Below, one piece after another: positions 31,170 to 42,916 of a stretch of 64,000 bases of DNA. The notes beneath the pieces were generated by a model that was not told the origin of the DNA, ran no database searches, and saw nothing but the letters and a program-made list of their open reading frames with translations. The translations under genes were made by a program, and so were the position numbers. The first letter of the stretch is position 1, and every line of letters begins with the position of its first letter. The stretch is taken from positions 62,001 through 126,000 of the forward strand of contig WEDG01000249.1 of NCBI GenBank assembly GCA_017591395.1. The letters are read 5' to 3'. The DNA comes from Schistocephalus solidus. Taxonomy: Eukaryota; Platyhelminthes; Cestoda; Diphyllobothriidea; Diphyllobothriidae.

Positions 31170-31779
31170 AGAGCAGTAGTGTTAGCACATCACGGTCGTC
31201 GAGAGTACATTAAATGACAATAAAATGACCGCTATCGCAAACCCTCCGACATCCGGCGTTCCGCATTGGGTTGCAAGGCCGGAGGGATGATCATGTTATC
31301 TCGAAACGAAAAAACGGCCTCTCACCAGTTCATAAATGTCAACGATTTAATGACCACCAGAAGTGCACACACAGGAAATTATGATTTGCACTGTTTTTTT
31401 TAAAGTTTTTTTTACTGCGCCACTAAATGTCCCCTCCCTCCCCTCGTGCAAACGTCGGGGGCGCGCGTGCTTGCGTACGCGCGTGTGTGAACTACTGCGA
31501 GGCTTGTCTTAAACTGTCTCCTGACGTCAGGATTAACGTCGCAGGGATGGGGACAATTATAAGTTCGGTACTTTTCCGGATCCGAATAGCGCTGCTCGAA
31601 TTCTCAGATCGGAGTAAGGCCGAAAAAAATGTTGTGGGCTGATCTTCTTTATTGGATAGGCAGACAGTCAAAGCAAAGTTCATAATGGTCAGAAATAAGA
31701 AACTTTCACTGAAAAGGTTTAAAGATGTCGCATCATTGCATCCAATCTTTTATCTTCCCTTCATATTTATACTCCCTTG
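31170..31779. other. Unassigned stretch
   Basis: No gene recognised; small ORFs only. Confidence 0.4.
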
Positions 31780-32150
31780 GTACTCTCTTGATACTCTCTT
31801 GGCTGCCTAAAGAGAACAGGCGAAGAGGAACCACCTTGCGATAAATTTCAGGAAGGGTATCTAGTCCCGTTTCTCAACCCTTTCATTAAACTGAACTTTA
31901 ACCTAAAGCTTAACCCTAGCCCTACCCGAGATCTAAAGCCTACAGTTAACATGACCCAAACCTCAACCTTTAACATGATCCTTAACCTAACCCTAACCTT
32001 AAATATAAACCCAATGTTGGCCCTAACACTCATCGTAAGCCTAAACCGAATTTCCCCGGAATTAGGCGCAAAACCTCGTGTACTGTGGGTTATTCCTTTT
32101 CCATTGTCCTATTTAGGCAGCAATTCAAGGCATCCTTACCAATATCTTTA
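31780..32150 (+). mobile_element. M2: telomere-like-core MITE
   Basis: Left end GGCTGCCTAAAGAGAACAGG (31800) faces right end GTCCTATTTAGGCAGC (32106). CCTTGCGATAAATTTCAGGAAGGGTA (31834) is a family-specific block shared with copies at 36.2 and 47.9 kb. The core at 31875-32040 is degenerate telomere-like, including CTTAACCTAACCCTAACC near 31981. The 3' part GAATTTCCCCGGAATTAGGCGC (32049) matches M1 and M3. Confidence 0.75.
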
Positions 32151-33726
32151 ATAAAATCCATAAACTTCTTTATTGTATTTGTCTTTTACGTTCCTATTGC
32201 ACACCTCAATCCCTTATCTGACGATTAATAGATGCTTGTATTCTTCTTATCATCCGCTTTTATTCTCTCTTAATTTTGCCAGCTTTGCTTGAAAATAATT
32301 TGCTGGTTTTAAAACTCATCCTCCGAGTGTCCTCTTCTGCTGCCGCTCTTTCTTATATTGTTTTAGCGGATACGATAATAGAACGACACTTCATAACGGT
32401 CAAGCAACTTGCTGATCGAATTCTCGATGATGTTGTCCATCCCTCCACTGGGACCTATTTGCCGCGAAGTCTTTCCGTCCCGTGCGCCGTGGCTTTCGAC
32501 ACTTCGCTTGCTGTACATTGGCATATCAGCCTTATACATAACCATCTCTATCACACTACCTTATGTGTGAAGAGACCTGAATGCAGAAACTTGGGTTAGA
32601 ACTCTCGTCCCCATAAGATTTTAGCAAACCTTTTGATTTTTGCATACACGATTAATTTATTCCATTCTCTCAATGAACAGAGCCATTTTTACTGAAAATT
32701 TTGAATAACATTTTGGAACTAAAGCGTATTCCTCTCTCTCTCTCTCTCTTTTAAGGGTAGGTTAGTTGCCCAGGGGTTACTCCAAACGGTTCTCTAGACC
32801 GTCAAGCGATTTGACGAAGATGGATTAGAATAATGAAGGAAGATAAATAAGTACTTGAAGCAGGGAATCCGGGTAGATACGACGATGAAGAGATCATATT
32901 CAGTCTGGGTAGGAGAAAGTAAGTCTGGTGAAGTAGGAATGGAGAAAGAGCGAGAAGAGGAAGGAGTTAAGAGGAAAAAGAAGGAGAAATTGATAGTGAG
33001 GAGATAGTAGGCAGAAGATAAAGCTGAGAAAGGAAAAGAAAGAAATTAAGTAGGCGGGTTTTCAAGATGGAATCCGGACCATGGTTTCAGATTTTAATGC
33101 TAACTTCTTGTGAAGGTTATTTCGTTGAAAATACAGTAAAATAAGTCAAAAAGAACCAGTTTTATCCTTACCGTTTGGCTGCATTTCATGGTTTTTTTCT
33201 CCGACGAGAGAGGAACTTGCCACGGTGCCCTTTGGGGCGGTGGACTACATCATTGACGACTGCGTGCTATTGTACTCACGAACGGCCTTTTGATTAACCC
33301 GGCTAGCTACCGTTGTCTTCGGAGAGAAATAGGCATCCGATGAGAGAGTTTAGAAATGGGGAAGCCAACGGGCGCCAGGGAATTGTGAAGCTGTCTTTTT
33401 AAATATGCTTGTCTCGAGGTAGGATGCCCAAGTGACTCATTGTCATATTCTCTTATAGCTTGCTTGATTCTTATGGTTTGTAAAAAAACAGATTTCAAGC
33501 GATTTATCAAGATCCTTTTTATAAACAGCACAACTATTACCATACAATGCGTCAGTTCCTTTCAGCTTTGTTTGCTAAAAAGATGAACAGATAATGACCG
33601 GTTGTGGGGGTTCCAGACTTTGGAATAAGGCAAGGCGGCGGAACGTAATGGGCACCTAGCAATCAGCGAAGTCCGCTACAAAAAGGACTTGAGGAGTTCC
33701 ACGCCAAAGAAACTTACTGTCAACTA
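32151..33726. other. Unassigned 1.6 kb
   Basis: No gene supported. It has a (CT)n run at about 32733-32750 and a purine-rich tract (AGGAGAAAG, GAGAAGAGGAAGG) at 32820-33050. The 107-codon ORF at 32276-32599 has no motif. Confidence 0.4.
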
Positions 33727-33792
33727 CAGTAGGAGGAGGAGGAGGAGGAGGAGGAGGAGGAGGAGGAGGAGGAGGAGGAACAGGAGGAGGAA
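33727..33792 (+). repeat. (AGG)n microsatellite
   Basis: About 22 GGA/GAG units with one interruption (ACAGGAGGAGG). Confidence 0.96.
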
Positions 33793-35789
33793 AGGGAAAG
33801 AAGTGGAGAACCGGGGTAACAATGCTGGTGATCCAATCTCACTGGGTGTCCTTAAGTGAAAGCTCTAAATGGACAGGTAAGAAACTCGGAGCTGATATCC
33901 AGACAGATAAAGAGTCTATTCGAGGTAAGTACCTAAGTGAACAGTTCAAGAATGACCGGAACTGCACCCTTATCGTAATTAGGCTATCGGAGCGGTCCGG
34001 GGGAGTTTAGTTCAGTAAATGGGGGCTGTCGTTCAGATGGTGATTTTCTTGTTGTAAAGAATCAAAGCTTTTTTCCGCTCCGTTTTGTCGGGGAAATGTT
34101 TGAAGAGATATGCAAAAGAGCAGGTAAGCTATGTGGAGGAAAATGCCGTGTGCCATGTGGTGCGATGGTATAGACCTGCACTAGGGCTCAACACCGAGCC
34201 GAAGGGTGATTTTTTAAATTGCAAACCCCGTTCGAAGGATCCTGCTTAGTTTTGCCAAAGAAAATTATCATAATGGAGTAAATTTCATCTCCCAACGCTC
34301 TCCATGAATTTGCGATGAAAACGTTTAGGAGCAATGTGACAAGGATAGCCAGTGTTTTCGACATAAAAAGGCTCGTTCGCGTTGAATTTTTTCCTCCCAG
34401 TGTCAACACAGTGAACCAGTTTCACTGAAGTGATTGTGGGAGGCAGTGAGAAAAAGGGCCTGCATTTTGACAATCGGCTGCATTCTCGCCTGCCCAGACA
34501 ATGTTCAAAATCAACCAGTTTTGGCGAAAACGACGTGAAAACGGCTCTCACTCTCCCTACTCACCGACTTAGCACATTGCGACTTCTTCTTATTCCCAGG
34601 AATGAGGGAAAACCAAAGGAGCGTTTCAGAAAGTAGAAGATGTTAAGAAAACATCATTTGAGACAGTTAACATCAATAGTCCAGAAGAATATAAGAAATG
34701 CTTCAAACGAAGGGAAACATGTTGGAGCACGTGTATATCATCAAGTTGACAGTATTTGGAAGGGTACTACTGTTTTTAAGATACAATCTTAAATTTAAAA
34801 AAATCATACAGAAATTCCCGTTTTGGGGTATCCCTCGTAAGCTTATTAGGATTTTTGTCCAATCCCTACCTAGTTTCCACATTAGGAAGAGAAAATAACG
34901 GAGTAATTTTTTCCTTTGAGTAAAACTCGTTGTAATCTCTACCCAGTATGGATCTACTCAAGAAGAGTCTTAATGGAAGGGAAACAGGAAAAGTACATTT
35001 TGCCCTTAGTTAAATCAGCAGGCAGCAAATCCGCGAGGAGAGACCTCGAGGACGTAAAATTTAGTCAGTTTCCGGCTATCCTTGGACTTTGAATGTCCGC
35101 TGGCTGATCTGCTGGCCGATGACATGACGTCAGATTGCTAATTTTGGAAATATTCAGTTTCCCCCTCCATTACTAGGGGTAACAAGTTAGCCGGAAATAG
35201 CTGTTTTTGTTTCCGTTGTCTCGATTTATTAGTTTTTGCCCCGCAGTTGTGGCAGTGTGCAAACCAGAACTGAACATTTTTACTGTGTCCCTTGATCGAT
35301 TCAGATCAGTGAAAAGCACTAGCATTAGAGTACTTGTTTTTTGTTGCCTTTTGCTACACATTTGTGCTAAAATCACGTTGCTTATTTTTTTATGGTAGGT
35401 ATTTGGATCTTGTTTTTTGCGGCCAGGAAGCGTGTTGAACGATTTCTATTAGCTGGCTCTCATCCCTTTTATTCCACTCTAATTACTACGAAGCTACTCA
35501 GTCCATCCTATTTTGTGTCACGCATAATCTTGATGACTGTTAGCTATGCCATCTCTGGTCTTATCGTTGACTCCTCTGGAGACAGAACCGCAGTAACCAG
35601 AAGTCTGATTTGTTCGTAATCCAAATTTCTCTACAGTTTGTAGTTTGAGCTTGGGTAGTGGTAAATGGAAGGCAATTGTTGAAGAACAGTTGGAGGAGTT
35701 TGTTTCAAAATGATCGCTCTTCTTTTCTGTTGCTCTCGCCCCCAGCTGAGCACGGCAGGGCACAGTAGCCACGCTGCATCAGTCGGTGG
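33793..35789. other. Unassigned 2 kb
   Basis: Only short ORFs (at most 88 codons) with no motifs; no repeat family recognised by eye. It may contain intronic or old intergenic DNA. Confidence 0.4.
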
Positions 35790-35965
35790 TGCACCCCTCA
35801 CGGTATTATACGTGATCCTGCGCTATATTCCGGGGCGGTAGACTTAAGATTGTAAGCGTTAGGGTAAGTGTTAAAGTTAGGATAAGGGAAGAGTTGCCCT
35901 CTTGGAAATTAACTCAAGTACGCCTGAAGTACAGGGATCTTCCCTTCCATGTGCAACCTATCAGT
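35790..35965 (-). mobile_element. M element remnant
   Basis: A short TTAGGGTAAG / GTTAGGATAAGGG core (35859-35888), then CTCTTGGAAATTAACTCAAGTACG and CAGGGATCTTCCCTTCCATGTGC, recall family M on the minus strand. Diverged. Confidence 0.4.
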
Positions 35966-36169
35966 CCTGTTTTGACCAACCAGGTTTAACGTGGCAGCTC
36001 TAGTGAGGGACATAATACCTCACTGAAATCGGTTGCTGTTGTAATTAATAATGCATGACTACTTTGCCACTCTAACGAGTCCTAGAAACGGGCACGAATC
36101 CCCACAACAAAAGATGGAATTTTGTTTTGTCACCCTGAATCAGGAGTCATAGACTGAGCTTAAATAGAC

Positions 36170-36410
36170 TGTCTCATAAAACAGGTTATGGAAGTCAGGT
36201 TTTTACACGGATAAGATGACTCCCTCTGTACAAGAGGTGGCCTTGCGATAAATTACAGCGAAGTACAAATTTCCGTGTTCTAACGTCAACATGAACCTTA
36301 ACACAAAATGCCCTAATCATTACCCAAACACTCGTCCCTTATCTCTGACGATAAGCCCGAGTGAGAATTAGAAAGTGCAGGCCAATAAACTTCGTGTCCC
36401 AGCTTCCTAC
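36170..36410 (+). repeat. M fragment joined to a solo Penelope terminus
   Basis: GGTGGCCTTGCGATAAATTACAGCGAAG and TTCCGTGTTCTAACG (36236-36287) match the left interior of M. After a short core the sequence changes at about 36335 to TCTCTGACGATAAGCCCGAGTGAGAATTAG...GGCCAATAAACTTCG, a diverged Penelope terminus with a CTGACGA-like core. Confidence 0.5.
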
Positions 36411-37011
36411 AACACACCTTTTCGCTTTTATCGATTAACTCCACCTTTAAATCGATTCTCGAATTAAGCGCGAGGCCAACTGTAAAATGTAGGAGTATTT
36501 ATATTTGTGACCTACCAAAGTGAGGTTTTAATCAATGAACAATAGAGCTGGCATTTCACTGATGAACACTTTGGGGCACCTGATACTTCGGTTGATAAAA
36601 AACCGACTGCATAAATATTTCATATTTTTGCCCACCATTTGTCGAGATTGAAAATGCTCCAATGGAAGTAGTACTGCTTGAGACCTTGCCTGTTGACCGT
36701 GTTCGAATACCCGGTCCTTCACACTCACTCGGATTATGACAATGAACATGCAGAAGTAATGAGTACCGGCATAGAGTCAGCAGACTAAAGAGAGATCTAG
36801 TACAATAAGCGGCAGATTTTGTGGACCCAGAGAAAAACCCTTTATAAATTTTGCCACTGTTTGTTACTCTGGGAGTTAGGTAGGCCACAGAAGAGTTCTA
36901 GGCTGTTCGTCAAGATTTACAAATCAAGTGGTATTTGAATTATACCTGCGAGTTACTTCGCAGAATGCAGGGCACACGTCGAAACCACAGACTGTGCACG
37001 AACTATGCAGA
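36411..37011. other. Unassigned stretch
   Basis: The 110- and 73-codon minus-strand ORFs overlap in different frames and show no known domain. Confidence 0.35.
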
Positions 37012-37013
37012 TA

Positions 37014-37982
37014 CAGTAGATTCCCTATGTCATGAAATGACAACCGAAATTCTGAAATGTACTTTTGTTTCAAACAAAGTACTTACGTATGGTTGTAAGA
37101 TTGATTATCCTGGAAGATATTTCAGTCACAGTAGGATGCCGGCCTTTGCACGAGCTTCTTTCTGACCGCCTGGAAAAAAAGTATACGCTCTGTAAAAAAT
37201 GGCCACATAATTGGCATGCATTTTTTCATTTATTCTTGCTGTCCTTATAAATTCAAATATATTTTATAGAAAACATGCATAAAATATTCTTGTCTTTACT
37301 AAATTTGTAGCAAATTGCGTCTTCTTTAAATGTTTTACTGAAAAAAAGGGTAGGCTTCTGTTTAAAAAGTTTTTAAACTTCAGAATAATTTTGCACCCTA
37401 CCGGTTCTTACACTTGCATTCAAAGTTTCTAATCTACTTGCTGTATACATTCTGCAAAAGCAAAATCACATATTTCTCTACGCTATAAGTAAGAGGTCAC
37501 ACATTTCTCCTAATATTTTGCAATAGACGCGGATAATTTTCAACACAATATAGGCACTATTAATAACTTGACGGATAGGATGTATCATGAATGATCATTT
37601 CACGGTCTTAAAAATCTCATAATTAGAAACATTTTTAAAACCAAAACTTACCCTTTCTTCAAGGTTACAATTTGAAGAAGACGAAAATCACATGAAATAA
37701 TGTTTTTGTGCATTTTTTCTATCAAATATATTTGAATTTATAAGGAAAGTGAAAATCAGCGAGGAAAATACATACTACTTAAATAGCCGTTTTTTGAAAA
37801 CTATGATTTTTGCAGGCGGGTAGATAAAAGCCCGTTCAAAAGCTGGCATCATACTGTGACTGAAATTTCTTGGGATTAGGCTGCGAGAGAATCATTATAA
37901 CAAACCTACTTAAGTAATTTGTTCGAATTGAAAACACGTATCAGAAATTCGGTTGACATTTCATGTGATAGAGAATCTACTG
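37014..37982. mobile_element. F5: best-preserved foldback element, Tc1-like ends, 969 bp
   Basis: Flanked by TA on both sides (37012-37013, 37983-37984), with CAGTAGATTC at the left end and its complement GAATCTACTG at the right. The arms match far inward. ATGAAATGACAACCGAA (left) faces TTCGGTTGACATTTCAT (right). GATATTTCAGTCACAGTAGG (37117) faces TACTGTGACTGAAATTTC (37852). TTATAAATTCAAATATATTTTATAG (37247) faces AAATATATTTGAATTTATAAGG (37726). Almost the whole element can fold into one long hairpin. TA target duplication plus CAGT ends is the Tc1/mariner signature. It encodes no transposase and would need one in trans. Confidence 0.9.
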
Positions 37983-38394
37983 TAATATTGACTATCCTGC
38001 TGTTGTGGAGCATATGGTGGACATCTTCGGACTACGACGATCGAACTGCCATTCCGCAGCATACTTCCAAGATACAGAGACAACAAACAACAACCAACGT
38101 TCCGAAAGACCGTTCGCAACTTGAAATATTCTGACTTCTTCATACACCAACGTTTAACGAGGCACTATAGTGCATTAAAATTTAAATCCATAAGTTAGCA
38201 TAAAAATAATTCAATACACGTGTTTTTTATCTTAAAACTTGCTGGATTTTGGCCAAATTAATGTGCACTTGGGGTCCTCTTCGTTCGTGTGTCTGCAAGT
38301 GCGTAAGTCGAAAGATCGTAAGTAGCGGGGTGTCTACATTACAGTCATTTGTTGGTTCGATCAGGCACTTTCGAATTCACCATGATAGAATAGA
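37983..38394. other. Short repeat D-like patch, otherwise unassigned
   Basis: TGTGGAGCATATGGTGGACATC...GACGATCGAACTGCC (38004-38050) matches the leader of D on the minus strand (complement of GTCGATTTCGACGAGGTCCACC). Nothing else recognised. Confidence 0.45.
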
Positions 38395-38806
38395 TGTGGA
38401 TCCGGGTGTATACAGAATGGGCAACATTAATAAATTGATAGATAGGATGTATTATTAATGAGCATTGCACGGTTTTAAAAACTATCATAATAGGAAACAT
38501 TTTTTCAATCGTAAGATAAATTGAATTTATAAGGACAGCAATAATAAGGGAGAAAATGCATGCCAATTAAGAGGCCGTTTTTTTACATTTTTACATTTTT
38601 ACATTTTTTTTTACATTTTTACATTTTTACATTTTTTACATTTTTACTTTTTTCAGGCGGTTAGAAAGAAGCTCGTGCAACTGAAATATCTTCCTATTAG
38701 GCTGCAGGATAATCAATCTAACAATAATACTTCAGTAATTTGTTCGAAACAAAAGTAAATTTCAGAATTTCGGTTGACATTTCATGGCATAGGGGATCTA
38801 CTGTAA
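38395..38806. mobile_element. F6: right half of a foldback element
   Basis: TTAATAAATTGATAGATAGGATG (38427), CGGTTTTAAAAACTATCATAATAGGAAAC (38471), TTGAATTTATAAGGACAGC (38520), CAGGCGGTTAGAAAGAAGCTCG (38656) and the terminus GGATCTACTGTAAAT (38790-38804) follow the right half of F5. A TTTTTACA-repeat tract (38578-38650) lies inside. Confidence 0.7.
38578..38650 (+). repeat. (TTTTTACA)n tract inside F6
   Basis: About eight units of ACATTTTT with small length changes, where F5 has unique sequence. Confidence 0.9.
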
Positions 38807-39529
38807 ATAGAAAACAGTCTGCCATGCTAAAGACACTCAAAAATATGTAGTTTTTGGTGGCAAACATTGCTGACTCTGAATATTCAAACCACAAAATGAG
38901 GTATATGTTGGAAGTAGGTTACAAGTACTTATGATTGGATTTAAGGACATTACATGTAGATATTGAAGTCCATGAAGGCAGGAGCATTACTTCTCATCAA
39001 GTACATCGCTTTCATTGGGCGTTGGCTGCCCTGATAAGGAAATAGAGCCCAGATTCATCGCTTGAGGCAGTTACGGTTGAAACGAATGTACGTCATCTAA
39101 ATGTGGGTAAAAACCCTAAAATACCATCAAGTGCTCAGCAATTTCATGTAACTTGAACGGTAACTTACAGTAGACGCGTTATCTCAGGCAAGGCAGTCTT
39201 TTGTGACATCCCTAACCCGATAATGAATGCTAACTCGAAAGAACGCATTGGATAGGGTTAGACTGGCGTATGGGTAGGCTTGTGCTAAAAAATCAGCTCA
39301 CTTGAACGATGACAGTGGGCATATAAATTTATTTTCATAGCCAACGCGTTATCGCCTTTTTCCTCCTTCAATCTGCCCTACCCTTTTGCCACCGTTGCAC
39401 ACATACCTCGTCCGTTCGTTCGTTAGGGGGGTCACACTAGCAGGCCTTGTTAGAAATTCTTTACTTTGTTTTCGATTCGAAAATATCACTGAAGGAGAGT
39501 TTTAAGAGTAAGTATCAAACAGAAAAATC
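38807..39529. other. Unassigned; possible F terminus at 39166
   Basis: TACAGTAGACGCGTTATCTC at 39166 looks like an F left end and may belong to the deleted copy at 39.53 kb. Otherwise nothing recognised. Confidence 0.35.
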
Positions 39530-39725
39530 CCAAAGTATTTCAGTCACGTCAGGGCGTAGGCTTTTGCACGAGATGCTTACCGGTCAACTGCAAACATTTC
39601 CCCGCAAAAATGAAAATTGAAGACGCATTAGTTTTTTCCATTGATTTCTGATGCACAATATAACAAGCCCACCCAAGTAGTCTTTTCCAATAGAACAAAA
39701 TTCCAAAATTCCGGTGAGAAGACGC
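39530..39725. mobile_element. F7: internally deleted foldback element
   Basis: GTATTTCAGTCACGTCAGGG (39537) begins a left inner arm. AAGCCCACCCAAGTAGTCTTTTCC and CAAAATTCCGGTGAG (39664-39717) resemble the right outer arm directly after it. The middle is missing. Confidence 0.45.
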
Positions 39726-39988
39726 CCCATCATGAATGTAACCCCCCCCCCACAAAAACCCGATTTGTGTAAAATATTCATGAGTACGGCTGTTCCTTAA
39801 TGATTTTCGTGAAGCTCTCCAAATTGCTGTCCCATGTATTTCAAATAATCACTTCTTCTGGTGAACTACCTATCAAAAAATCGTCAACCGTGCTTAGTCA
39901 AACAATTAGCACACATATAGGCTCAAATCTGCTTGCAGACAGACAACCGTCATCTGACCATTAATTTATTTAAACGAGCGACTGCTTA

Positions 39989-40440
39989 CAGTAGGTGGGT
40001 TATCTAATGAAATTCTGTGTTCGGTTAAAAAAAAATATTTCAGTAAAGTTTTTATATTTATGATCGTGCATTTTTTTCAAAGATATTTAATTCCTGTCAG
40101 GATGCTGGCTTTGAAACGCACTTCTTTCTGGCCCCCTGGATAATCTACATTCTGCAACAATGGCCACTTCAGTAATATGGATTTTGGCCGTTGATTTGCT
40201 ATGAACTTATAAATTCAATTATGTTTCATAGAAGATGCACACAAACACATCTTTTCTTACAGTCATATGGACATAAATTACGTCATTTTCAGATTTTATA
40301 CCTAAAGAAAAGGCGTATTTTGGTTTTAATAAAGGTTTCTAATTATAAGAGGTTTTATGACCAAGAAATTTAAATTCATAAACCATCCTGTCATCGCAAT
40401 TATTAAAGCTGCCCATAAATGTTACAACAGGATCTGTAGT
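39989..40440. mobile_element. F8: foldback element, left half
   Basis: TA at 39987-39988 then CAGTAGGTGGGTTATCTAATGAAATTCTG. The inner arm AAGATATTTAATTCCTGTCAGGATGCTGGC is near 40079, and AAATTCAATTATGTTTCATAGAAGATGCAC near 40212. The right arm is weak or absent. Confidence 0.55.
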
Positions 40441-40499
40441 TATTGTTTTATTTGACTTTGCTGATAGAAGCGAACGTACGAGCTCCATGAAGTAGGTCA

Positions 40500-40595
40500 G
40501 AAGAAGAAGAGGCGATCACTTGAACATGGTGTTTATTGGCCTAACGTTTCGGATTCTCTCTCGAACCCACCATCATCGCCTAAGAGCGCAGGTAA
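40500..40595 (-). repeat. Solo Penelope terminus, hammerhead-like, minus strand
   Basis: Starts with AGAAGAAGAAGAGGCGATCAC (tail) and contains the complement of GAAACGTTAGG (40542-40552). GGGTTCGAGAGAGAATCC (minus strand) forms a 6-bp stem with a GAGAGA loop. The CTGATGA core is altered (GCGATGATGG). No coding part is attached. Confidence 0.65.
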
Positions 40596-41029
40596 ATTTG
40601 TTCAATTTTAAGAATGGAAACCTACAACATTAAATAGACTTGACAATTTTTTCATGTTATCATTTTATAACAATTCACGCCTTAGTTTACCGTAGATAAG
40701 AGATCAGATGCTTTGAATTAGCGCACTTGGCCAGGGCGAACGCTGAGAGGACAGGACATTTACGTAGATAGACTTTTTTTCTTGTGAGAAGAGGGCGAAC
40801 TGTCAAACGCTACCTATACGTGATTGAATATTCTCTCAATCAGTATTGCAGTGTGGTGTGTACCCGACTCGCGTTCAAAACTTGGATTCACGGACTGAGA
40901 ACGGCTACTAAACCCGTGTGGGAATTGTTCGCCGGTACTTTTTATTGGGCATTACTTCACAGTTCAACGGTCAAAAATGACCACTTCCAACATGTGCCCA
41001 ACGAAGTTGACGTATCACCACTGACTTGC
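40596..41029. other. Unassigned stretch
   Basis: No gene recognised. Confidence 0.35.
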
Positions 41030-41330
41030 ACATAAATTAATTTATAGTAAGGTAGACTTGCGAAGCATCTATTGCACTCTCTCACTCCTCATCCACATTG
41101 CTCCGATAGCGAGACAATGTACCAGACTGACGCGTCCTCCGCAACAATCTCCTCTTCTCCACCCGTCTGGACCCGGTGGCAAGACATAGTTCAGAAGACT
41201 GAAGGTGGGATCTAGCGAAGTGAGTTAAGGAGCCAAACAGTCCGTCTAAGCGTAAAACATACATGACCTGATCAGCGCACGAGGGACCCGTTCTTCAGAG
41301 GAACAAACACGGTTGCGATTCAGAGTTCAA
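41030..41330 (+). repeat. Repeat D, diverged
   Basis: CACATAAATTAATTTATAG, GTAGACTTGCGAAGCATCTA, TGGACCCGGTGGCAAGACATAGTTCAGAAGACTGAAGG and CATGACCTGATCAGC follow D's order with many differences. Confidence 0.5.
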
Positions 41331-41834
41331 CTTGGTGGGAGTAGGAACATACGAAAAGTGCAGACCTCCTAAGAATATCGTCGTACTCTTAGTAGATGAG
41401 TGTCAGGGGCCACAAGTGAACAGTGAGAGACCTGATTGTTCATTTTCGGCTGAAGTGGCCAGCGGCCTCTCAACGTGACACTGCAGTTTGGGGCTACATG
41501 ATACTGGCAGAACAGGTATTCGCCAAAAGCTCTAAGCTAGTACCTGTGCTGTTAGTACGATACATGATTACATAACTATATCCACTGTCGAAATGACAGA
41601 ATACGCCCTTTACCATCAGTACTCATGGTGAAACGACTTTCGTCATTCTGACCATCTTTGATTCGTGGATAGTTGACTATGTAGGTTTTTCGCAGGTTCT
41701 TCAACATACTTGAAGTTGCCATACCAGAAGGTGAGTATGCAAACCACAGCGGTGTTTTCGCGATCAGAGGAGGTTCCGTAGAGGGCTTGAAAAGTTGACG
41801 GTGTACAGTAGCTGTCGGTTTTTCTCCCATTTGT
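41331..41834. other. Unassigned stretch
   Basis: No gene recognised; an 84-codon minus-strand ORF (41576-41830) has no motif. Confidence 0.35.
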
Positions 41835-42480
41835 GAATTGCCTTAGATGCGTTTGGCCAAGGCAAACAAATTTTCGCTTGATTGTGCCGAAAGGGTCGTC
41901 ACAGGAATATAATATTTCATAAGGTCAGCTTCAGATCGTCTTTGAAAATGCGGTGAATTCTTTATGATTTTGAATGTTTTCAGTCGACTGCCCATAAATG
42001 TAGATTCCGTTTGATGTGTTTATTAAAACCTTCAAATTAACATGTTTCTTAAAAGCATTTACCGATGTAGTGACATTTGGAAATTCTTTCTAATGCAGAT
42101 GGCCGTCGGGGTCATATTTGTAGACTCACTCAAACATGAAAACTTTCTGCGAGAAAAGTGACCGTCCACAAAAAAAGTCGAGAAAATACATGCCTATAAT
42201 TAGTTAAAAAGCCTTCTATAATAAGTTTACTTTTTTTAAAAGCGTTTTACATAGATGTTTTGCTGTCGAATGTTTGCATACTTGACGGTAAGGTGAAGTC
42301 AAGGAAAAACTGGGAACGTGTGACCGGTTTTTCGACTTCGCTGAAAATTAGGAATAAAATTAAACCACTCACTTCTTTCTTTCTATTGGGGCGTTTTCCT
42401 ATATATTTGCTTACTTCTCAGTTAAGTTCCGTTTCAAGTATCCTTATTAAGGTTTTGTCAACTGCAGATCCAAAATTGTC
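41835..42480 (+). repeat. Family L, copy 3 (partial)
   Basis: GATGCGTTTGGCCAAGGCAAAC (41847), ATAATATTTCATAAGGTCAG (41909), TGCCCATAAATGTAGATTC (41991), CTTTCTAATGCAGATGGCCG (42087) and ATGTTTTGCTGTCGAATGTTTGC (42254) are collinear with copies 1 and 2. Compared with copy 2 a stretch between the CTTACTTCTCAGT and TTTCAAGTAT blocks is deleted. The 5' quarter is missing. Confidence 0.75.
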
Positions 42481-42916
42481 TAATATACACACAGAAAAGT
42501 TCCTTAGCTATTACCTAAACCCAACTACTTTTCAGGCTCCCAAATTAATTTACTCTACTCATTATGGTAGCAGTTATCCAAAACCATTTGTTGCCTGTTC
42601 AAATATTATTCTCCTTAAATATTATTCCAACGTTCCTCAAAATACTATTTTTAGGTCGTCTCCTATTTTTGCTACCGCAGATAATAGCCTTCCTCTCCAT
42701 GTATGCCACCCAAATATGTTTCCCTACAATAATCCTCCTTTAGTAAACCGTAATAGCTTAGCAAATTGTATACCACAGGAATTTCACTTTCCGCCTTCAC
42801 CTTCTTCCATGCATTTTACTTTCCCACCACCAATTCTTCCTTTTTTATTAACATTAATGAGCGTATCCTGCATCTTACAAATACGCTCAGTATACAGTAG
42901 CTCTCTTTACAGATAA
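42260..42916 (+). CDS. Uncharacterised 218-codon ORF, partly in family L
   Basis: Longest ORF in the AT-rich right half. Roughly its first 70 codons lie in family L sequence and the rest (after about 42480) in sequence seen only here. The product is Ser/Pro/Leu/Ile-rich, ending in a proline-rich stretch (FPPSPSSMHFTFPPPILPF) and a hydrophobic LLTLMSV segment. No domain recognised. A downstream block (ATAAATAAATAAATTTTATATTTAAGG, 42956) gives an AATAAA. It may be a chance fusion frame, an exon, or the end of an unknown retroelement. I do not assign a function. Confidence 0.25.
   Translation: MLSNVCILDGKVKSRKNWERVTGFSTSLKIRNKIKPLTSFFLLGRFPIYLLTSQLSSVSSILIKVLSTADPKLSNIHTEKFLSYYLNPTTFQAPKLIYSTHYGSSYPKPFVACSNIILLKYYSNVPQNTIFRSSPIFATADNSLPLHVCHPNMFPYNNPPLVNRNSLANCIPQEFHFPPSPSSMHFTFPPPILPFLLTLMSVSCILQIRSVYSSSLYR

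Noticed and set aside
30934..31179. ORF with Ser and Leu runs
   Set aside because: Made by the CTC/TTC microsatellite and the ribozyme-like terminus.
31985..32000. True telomere or chromosome end
   Set aside because: The TTAGGG-like units are degenerate, short and enclosed by inverted ends of family M, so they are interstitial.
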